A DNA stretch of 17,995 bases, taken from the NCBI GenBank assembly GCA_964548365.1, contig CAZJRD010000068.1, positions 1 through 17,995 on the forward strand, written 5' to 3'. The notes below the pieces were generated by a model. It made no database searches, was not told the DNA's origin, and saw nothing but the letters and a program-made list of their open reading frames with translations. The DNA comes from B46-G9 sp964548365 (lineage in GTDB: Bacteria; Desulfobacterota; DSM-4660; Desulfatiglandales; Desulfatiglandaceae). Shown here piece by piece: positions 14,604 through 17,995 of the stretch. Made by a program: the position numbers and the translations under genes. Each line of letters starts with the position of its first letter. Positions within the stretch are counted from its first letter, which is position 1.

Positions 14604-15008
14604 TCATGGGCTCAGCTGATGGCCCAGTATACCGGTGATCTCATCGATTGCCTCCGCGACCTTTAATCGCAGGAAGCCCAGCGAAACATCCTCGTCAAAA
14701 ATGCTGATGAGCAGAAACTCCTTCATCACTTTGCTGAAATGGATACTTTCCTTCTTTCCTTTATGAAAAAGCAGGGAAAACTCATCCTCCCCGATTATCT
14801 TGGCCATGGTGCTCACCGCCCCGAAATTCCCTGCCGCCAGGGCCGCCAGGGAATAGATATCGTGCTTCATCTTCCCCGAATCCTGGCTGGCTACGACATT
14901 TCCCGCCATATCAATAAGAAAAACACACCTGACCCCTATGTCCATGAAATCTTCTTCCAGGATCCCTTCAATGGCATCAAGCTCCTTTTGATCAAGAACG
15001 TACGTCAA
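14604..15008 (-). CDS. MglB-like roadblock/LC7 protein (probable GTPase regulator)
   Basis: A 134-residue roadblock/LC7 protein. Family features are VRCVFLIDMAGNVVA (26-40), the central helix YSLAALAAGNFGAVSTMAKI (52-71), DEFSLLFHKGKKESI (75-89) and VSLGFLRLKVAEA (108-120). This closely follows MglB, which dimerises and stimulates GTP hydrolysis by MglA. Start is TTG 15008 with GGAGGT 6 nt upstream; there is no competing in-frame ATG near it. It is the first gene of the minus-strand operon, and a candidate promoter lies 28-57 nt upstream. The gene order, with the GTPase following 70 nt later, matches mglBA of Myxococcus and Thermus. Confidence 0.9.
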   Translation of the reverse strand: MTYVLDQKELDAIEGILEEDFMDIGVRCVFLIDMAGNVVASQDSGKMKHDIYSLAALAAGNFGAVSTMAKIIGEDEFSLLFHKGKKESIHFSKVMKEFLLISIFDEDVSLGFLRLKVAEAIDEITGILGHQLSP

Positions 15009-15014
15009 TGGCCT

Positions 15015-15020
15015 ACCTCC
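15015..15020 (-). promoter_or_regulatory. Ribosome binding site GGAGGT for a TTG start
   Basis: GGAGGT stands 6 nt before TTG 15008. It is a near-perfect anti-16S match and decides the start of the MglB-like gene. Confidence 0.65.
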
Positions 15021-15035
15021 GTCCTGTGTCTAATG

Positions 15036-15065
15036 ACTATGATTTCACCCTGAAAAGAGTATCAA
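15036..15065 (-). promoter_or_regulatory. Candidate sigma70-type promoter of the GTPase signalling operon
   Basis: On the minus strand TTGATA (15065-15060, five of six -35 matches) and CATAGT (15041-15036, four of six -10 matches) are separated by 18 nt. Transcription would start near 15029 and give a leader of about 20 nt carrying the GGAGGT site. The fit of position, spacing and start makes it the best promoter candidate in the window, though it is not tested. Confidence 0.42.
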
Positions 15066-15332
15066 CACATCCATTCTGTCTATGCCGCTTGGTGCATTTA
15101 CATGCAAAGGCGATGCCATTTATACATGGCGGGTTTTCCGCTCCTTCAAGCGCAAGCCCGCGGCATATGAAGGCCCTTTGCGAATGAGAATGCTGTTTGC
15201 CTCTCTATTATGTCAATTTTTTGCCACTTTAGCCGCGTGTCTTATGACGCTTCCAACAAAGCCATCAAAATGTAGTACAAAAAAGTATGCGGTTGACGGG
15301 TCCAATCAAAATATGAGAAAATAGTTTTTCTG

Positions 15333-15788
15333 ATGCGAGCTGATCTTTCCCGTTTCATGGCAAAGGCCCTGCAGGAGGCCGACGATGCATTTCAACGAGG
15401 AGAAGTGCCTGTCGGCGCCGTGCTTGCGGAGATGGACGGTCGGATCATCGCGACTGCCGGTAATCGCACCATCGAGCTGAATGATCCAACAGCCCATGCT
15501 GAGATCCTTGTACTCCGGCGCGGGGCAGCCCTTCGAGAAAATTACCGGCTGAACGACTGTATCCTGGTGGTTACCGTCGAGCCCTGTCTCATGTGCATGG
15601 GAGCTATCATCCATGCTCGCATCAACCACCTCGTTTTTGGGGCTTTGGACCCCAAGTGGGGTGCTGGAGGATCGCTCTATGACATTCCCAATGATCCCAG
15701 ATTGAACCATCACATCGGGGTCACATCGGGAATCCTTGAAGAGGACTGCAGGCGGCTGATGCAGGATTTTTTCAAAATGCGCCGATGA
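15333..15788 (+). CDS. tadA: tRNA-specific adenosine-34 deaminase
   Basis: A 151-residue cytoplasmic zinc enzyme that converts adenosine-34 of tRNA-Arg(ACG) to inosine, letting one tRNA read CGU, CGC and CGA. The zinc-deaminase motif is complete: H55-A-E57 in DPTAHAEI (E57 is the proton shuttle) and P84-C85-x2-C88 in EPCLMCMGA. REGVPVGAV-like RGEVPVGAV near the start, NYRL (70-73) and the ending DFFKMRR match TadA over the full length of the E. coli protein (about 167 residues). ATG 15333 is used; ATG 15357 is a possible shorter start, and the upstream ribosome site is poor. It is followed 15 nt later by tRNA-Ser(CGA), then dnaX, the same neighbourhood seen in many bacteria including Bacillus. 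Confidence 0.95.
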   Translation: MRADLSRFMAKALQEADDAFQRGEVPVGAVLAEMDGRIIATAGNRTIELNDPTAHAEILVLRRGAALRENYRLNDCILVVTVEPCLMCMGAIIHARINHLVFGALDPKWGAGGSLYDIPNDPRLNHHIGVTSGILEEDCRRLMQDFFKMRR

Positions 15789-15803
15789 CAAAAATGGTCT
15801 GAC

Positions 15804-15899
15804 GGAGAGGTACCGAAGTGGTCGTAACGGGGTCGACTCGAAATCGACTTGTCCCGTGAAGAGCGGGGCACGTGGGTTCGAATCCCACCCTCTCCGCCA
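15804..15899 (+). tRNA. tRNA-Ser(CGA)
   Basis: Class II tRNA. The acceptor GGAGAGG (15804-15810) pairs with CCTCTCC (15889-15895), discriminator G 15896 and an encoded CCA at 15897-15899. The anticodon stem GTCGA/TCGAC (15832-15836, 15844-15848) encloses loop CTCGAAA with anticodon CGA at 15839-15841, reading UCG. A long variable arm (GTCCCG/CGGGGC type) and T arm GTGGG/CCCAC with TTCGAAT confirm serine identity. It begins 15 nt after tadA. Confidence 0.96.
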
Positions 15900-15978
15900 A
15901 TAAAATATGAGCCGGTTTCAAAATGGCCAATTTTGTTCGAGGTCAAGTCGAAGATCCCGGACTTGGGGCGGGAAAGGT

Positions 15979-16030
15979 GAAAATTTTAACCACAGGAATA
16001 TAGATTGATATTTCGAAGATTAAAATTTTC
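15979..16030. repeat. 11-bp inverted repeat with nested stem
   Basis: Arms GAAAATTTTAA (15979-15989) and TTAAAATTTTC (16020-16030) are perfect complements with a 30-nt spacer. Inside, AATAT (15997-16001) pairs with ATATT (16008-16012), leaving 7 unpaired bases on each side. There is no U tract after it, so an intrinsic terminator is not indicated. Confidence 0.7.
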
Positions 16031-16110
16031 GCCTGCTGACAAATCCCGCTCATCGGGGACGCAGAGATCGGGCAAAAGGGGGCGTTTTGAAACTGACTCA
16101 GGAAAATCAT

Positions 16111-16140
16111 TTGACAGGGAGACCCCATAAACACTATCTT
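16111..16140 (+). promoter_or_regulatory. Candidate promoter for tRNA-Ser(GGA) (and possibly dnaX)
   Basis: A perfect -35 TTGACA (16111-16116) is followed after 18 nt by TATCTT (16135-16140), four of six -10 matches. The predicted start near 16147 is about 57 nt before the tRNA. It would let the second tRNA-Ser and perhaps dnaX be transcribed apart from tadA. Confidence 0.42.
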
Positions 16141-16203
16141 GTGCCCATCCATAACTATCTTTGAGCACAATGTGTTTCCAATCCAGAAATGCCAGACTAT
16201 TGT

Positions 16204-16297
16204 GGAGAGATGTCCGAGCTGGCCGAAGGAGCGCGACTGGAAATCGCGTGTACCACCAAAAGTGGTACCGAGGGTTCGAATCCCTCTCTCTCCGCCA
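16204..16297 (+). tRNA. tRNA-Ser(GGA)
   Basis: Class II tRNA. The acceptor GGAGAGA (16204-16210) pairs with TCTCTCC (16287-16293), discriminator G 16294 and encoded CCA at 16295-16297. The anticodon stem CGCGA/TCGCG (16232-16236, 16244-16248) encloses CTGGAAA with anticodon GGA at 16239-16241, reading UCC and UCU. The long variable arm TACCAC-CAAAA-GTGGTA and T arm GAGGG/CCCTC with TTCGAAT are both intact. Confidence 0.96.
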
Positions 16298-16300
16298 CCC

Positions 16301-16315
16301 CGTAACCGTTCACGG
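16301..16315. repeat. Second copy of the 15-mer CGTAACCGTTCACGG
   Basis: Exact copy of 1536-1550, starting 4 nt after the CCA end of tRNA-Ser(GGA). It forms the mini-dyad AACCG-TTCA-CGG(G)TT. A tRNA 3' end is a frequent landing site for mobile DNA, but two short copies do not show an attachment site. Confidence 0.5.
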
Positions 16316-16353
16316 GTTCCTTTTGGCACCCAGGCAATAGACCCAAGGTTCAA

Positions 16354-17995
16354 ATGACCTACGAAGTATTAGCAAGGAAATGGCGTCCCCAGGGTTTTGA
16401 GGACGTTATTGGCCAGGAACACGTTACCCAGACGTTAGTCAACGCCATCAAGGCGGGCAGACTTGCCCACGCCTACCTCTTTTCCGGTCCCAGGGGAATA
16501 GGCAAGACATCAGTGGCAAGAATCCTCGCGAAGGCCATTAACTGCGAGAAGGGCGAACCGGGGAAACCCTGTAACCGGTGTCAGTCCTGCAAAGAAATTA
16601 CGGATGGGTCATCCGTCGATGTCCAGGAAATAGATGGCGCTTCCAACCGGGGTATCGATGAAATCAGGGAACTCCGGGGAAATATCAATTATATGCCTTC
16701 GTCAAGCAAGTATCGCGTTTACATCATCGACGAAGTTCATATGCTCACCCTGCCTGCTTTCAACGCCCTGCTGAAGACCCTTGAGGAGCCACCACCCCAT
16801 GTGAAGTTCATTTTCGCCACCACTGAACCTCACAAGGTACCCGTGACGATCCTGTCCCGATGCCAGCGTTTCGACTTCAAGAGAATCCCGCTTTACAAGA
16901 TTGTCGAGCATCTCCAAAACATCTCCCGCGAGGAAGGTATTGAGATCAGTAAGGCCGGCCTTTCTTTGATTGCAAAAGAGGCTGACGGAGGGATGAGGGA
17001 TGCTGAAAGCCTCCTGGACCAGGTGGTCTCCTTTGCCGGAACAACGGTGGAAGACAGGCAGATCACTGATATCCTGGGAATCATAGACCGGGAAATTCTT
17101 TTTCGGCTCTCCGGCTCCATCATCGAAGGAGATATGAAAGAATGCCTGGAGATCGTGGATCAGGTCTACAATTACGGGTATGACATGAAAGCGTTCTACC
17201 GGAGCCTCATGCAGCAGTTCAGGGATCTGCTTATCAGCTCCATATCCCAAGGCAGTGACCTCATGGAAATCTCCGAGAACGACCGGGAAAGGGCCAAAGA
17301 CCAGGCTGAAAAGGCCGGCCGGGAACGGCTTCAGATTACACTGAATTTTCTCATGAAACACGAAGAGAACCTGCGGTTCACCACCCACCCCCGCCTCCTG
17401 CTTGAAGCCATCATGCTCCAATTGTGTCAGTTGAGGGCCTTCCTCTCCTTCGGGGAAATCATCGACAGGGTGGAAGGGCTGGAAAAAATGCTCTCAGGCG
17501 CCCCCGCGCCCGTTGTTTCTTCGGATATCCCGAGCCTTTCTGAACCCGCGGCCGATTGGCACAGGAAAGGGATCGAAGGCGCACCCGGCGACCAGCAGGA
17601 CTCCTCCGGGAAAGGCGAGTGGCAAAGGTTCCTCGCGTTTGTTTCTTCAAAAAACCGGCCCATGTCCAAGGTCTTGGAAGGATGGGAGCTCGCGCGTCTA
17701 TCAGAGGACGTCCTGGAGTTGAAAAAAGGCAACCGATCCTTTTCCGCAGCCTACTTCGACGATGATGAAAATCTCGACCAGCTTCGCGCTTGCTGCAGGG
17801 AGTTCTTCGAGCAAGAACTCCGCATCAGCCTCCTGGGAAACGCAAAACCCGCAGACCATGACAAAACGTTTTCGCCAGCCAAGGCCAAAAAAAATGATAA
17901 GGGACCGCAAAAGGATTTTCCGTCTCCGGTGCAGGACATTCTCGACGTCTTTCAAGGTGAAATCACCAACGGAGAATCACCGCGAAAGCCGGTAT
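16354..17995 (+). CDS. dnaX: DNA polymerase III subunit gamma/tau, partial
   Basis: Clamp-loader ATPase of the replisome. About 547 residues are read and the gene runs off the right edge. Visible are Walker A G45-PRGIG-K51-T52, the zinc module C64, C73, C76, C79, the Walker B DEVH box (126-129), sensor 1 IFATTEPHK, and the SRC motif (168-170) that supplies the arginine finger. The AAA+ module is followed by the oligomerisation domain (to about 365), a linker, and a C-terminal domain (from WQRFLAFVSSKNRPM) typical of tau. The tail VQDILDVFQGEI resembles the usual end of deltaproteobacterial DnaX, so only a few residues are probably missing. ATG 16354 has AAGG 6-7 nt upstream. An A8 run (17887-17894) could allow slippage with an immediate UGA. 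Confidence 0.96.
   Translation, partial: MTYEVLARKWRPQGFEDVIGQEHVTQTLVNAIKAGRLAHAYLFSGPRGIGKTSVARILAKAINCEKGEPGKPCNRCQSCKEITDGSSVDVQEIDGASNRGIDEIRELRGNINYMPSSSKYRVYIIDEVHMLTLPAFNALLKTLEEPPPHVKFIFATTEPHKVPVTILSRCQRFDFKRIPLYKIVEHLQNISREEGIEISKAGLSLIAKEADGGMRDAESLLDQVVSFAGTTVEDRQITDILGIIDREILFRLSGSIIEGDMKECLEIVDQVYNYGYDMKAFYRSLMQQFRDLLISSISQGSDLMEISENDRERAKDQAEKAGRERLQITLNFLMKHEENLRFTTHPRLLLEAIMLQLCQLRAFLSFGEIIDRVEGLEKMLSGAPAPVVSSDIPSLSEPAADWHRKGIEGAPGDQQDSSGKGEWQRFLAFVSSKNRPMSKVLEGWELARLSEDVLELKKGNRSFSAAYFDDDENLDQLRACCREFFEQELRISLLGNAKPADHDKTFSPAKAKKNDKGPQKDFPSPVQDILDVFQGEITNGESPRKPV
17887..17897 (+). other. A8 slippery run in dnaX with -1 frame stop
   Basis: Eight A residues (17887-17894) are read as AAA AAA AAT in the normal frame. 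Adding one A by transcript slippage, or a -1 ribosome shift, gives a third AAA followed directly by TGA (17895-17897), ending the protein at about residue 514. E. coli and Thermus dnaX use A-rich slippage sites to make gamma; here the site is near the end of the gene, so its use is uncertain. Confidence 0.4.

Larger units (their letters stand above)
15009..15332. other. 324-nt divergent intergenic region with tandem dyads
   Basis: The space between the divergent signalling operon and tadA holds no credible gene. Besides the candidate operon promoter it contains three dyads in a row: TGCAT-TTAC-ATGCA (15093-15106), GCCAT-TTATAC-ATGGC (15115-15130), and a two-tier stem GCGGG/CCCGC enclosing CGCT/AGCG (15129-15161). 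The second and third share two bases and cannot form together. No clear tadA promoter was found; TTGACG at 15293 lacks a matching -10. Confidence 0.5.
15900..16203. other. 304-nt spacer between tRNA-Ser genes with successive hairpins
   Basis: No gene is supported here. On the plus strand four dyads follow one another: CAAAAT-GGCCA-ATTTTG (15919-15935); CAAGTC/GACTTG with a 10-nt loop (15944-15965); an 11-bp perfect arm pair GAAAATTTTAA/TTAAAATTTTC (15979-15989, 16020-16030) with a nested AATAT/ATATT stem and symmetric 7-nt internal loops; and CCCG-CTCAT-CGGG (16045-16057). A candidate promoter follows at 16111, and TTGTGC/GCACAA arms lie at 16139-16170. The first hairpin may help end the upstream tRNA transcript. 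The SRP RNA motif found at this locus in Bacillus is not visible. Confidence 0.55.

Noticed and set aside
15710..15946. Minus-strand open frame of 78 codons across tRNA-Ser(CGA) and the end of tadA
   Set aside because: It is the antisense of a tRNA and a confident gene; GGEGGIRTHVPRS is again a known tRNA-Ser antisense artefact.
15900..16203. SRP RNA (ffs/scr) gene expected from Bacillus-like tadA-dnaX synteny
   Set aside because: The conserved domain IV motif with GGAAGGAAGCAGC or the GAAA/AGCAG variant is not seen on either strand.
16301..16315. Attachment site of an integrated element at the tRNA-Ser 3' end
   Set aside because: The repeated 15-mer does not include tRNA sequence and no integrase or mobile genes lie between the copies.
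15943..16353. Minus-strand open frame of 136 codons across tRNA-Ser(GGA)
   Set aside because: It overlaps the entire tRNA gene in antisense, and its translation matches the kind of false ORF (GGERGIRTLG) that arises from tRNA-Ser complements.

Overview
The window looks like chromosomal DNA from an anaerobic Desulfobacterota (deltaproteobacterial) organism. This is inferred from gene content: a tungsten-type aldehyde:ferredoxin oxidoreductase, a ferredoxin-rich flavoprotein, an MglA/MglB-type Ras-like GTPase pair, PATAN (DUF4388) and PilZ signalling proteins, and a tadA-tRNA-Ser-dnaX block. No CRISPR array, insertion sequence or phage gene was seen.

Region 1 (1-8501) is catabolic and redox. 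A PLP-dependent class III aminotransferase, cut by the left edge, is read on the minus strand. Divergent from it, after a 340-nt intergenic region with candidate promoters and dyads, is a tight plus-strand operon. It encodes a 696-residue multi-cofactor iron-sulfur flavoprotein (HcnA/HcnB plus ferredoxin plus BFD-like modules), a DadA/HcnC/SoxB-type FAD amine oxidoreductase (8-nt overlap), an aldehyde:ferredoxin oxidoreductase (22-nt gap) and a ThiS/MoaD-like sulfur carrier ending in Gly-Gly (1-nt overlap). An MFS permease follows after a short gap. Together these suggest uptake of an amino acid or amine, its transamination or racemisation, oxidative deamination, and oxidation of a derived aldehyde, with electrons passed to ferredoxin or NAD(P). 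The substrate is not evident.

Region 2 (8651-15008, minus strand) is a probable signalling operon of nine genes with gaps of 10-78 nt. In transcription order: MglB-like roadblock protein, MglA-like GTPase, a 230-residue helical protein, a winged-helix-like protein, a membrane HAMP protein with an N-terminal zinc ribbon and no output domain, a receiver-PATAN response regulator, a second divergent roadblock-like protein, a TPR-PilZ protein (possible c-di-GMP effector), and a small HNH endonuclease. A candidate promoter lies just upstream of the first gene. This is the most promising undescribed system in the window.

Region 3 (15333-17995, plus strand) is housekeeping: tadA (tRNA adenosine deaminase), tRNA-Ser(CGA), a 304-nt hairpin-rich spacer, tRNA-Ser(GGA), and dnaX, cut by the right edge. 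The dnaX gene has an A8 run at which a -1 shift meets an immediate stop.

All function calls rest on reading the sequence and on remembered family motifs. No database search was run.
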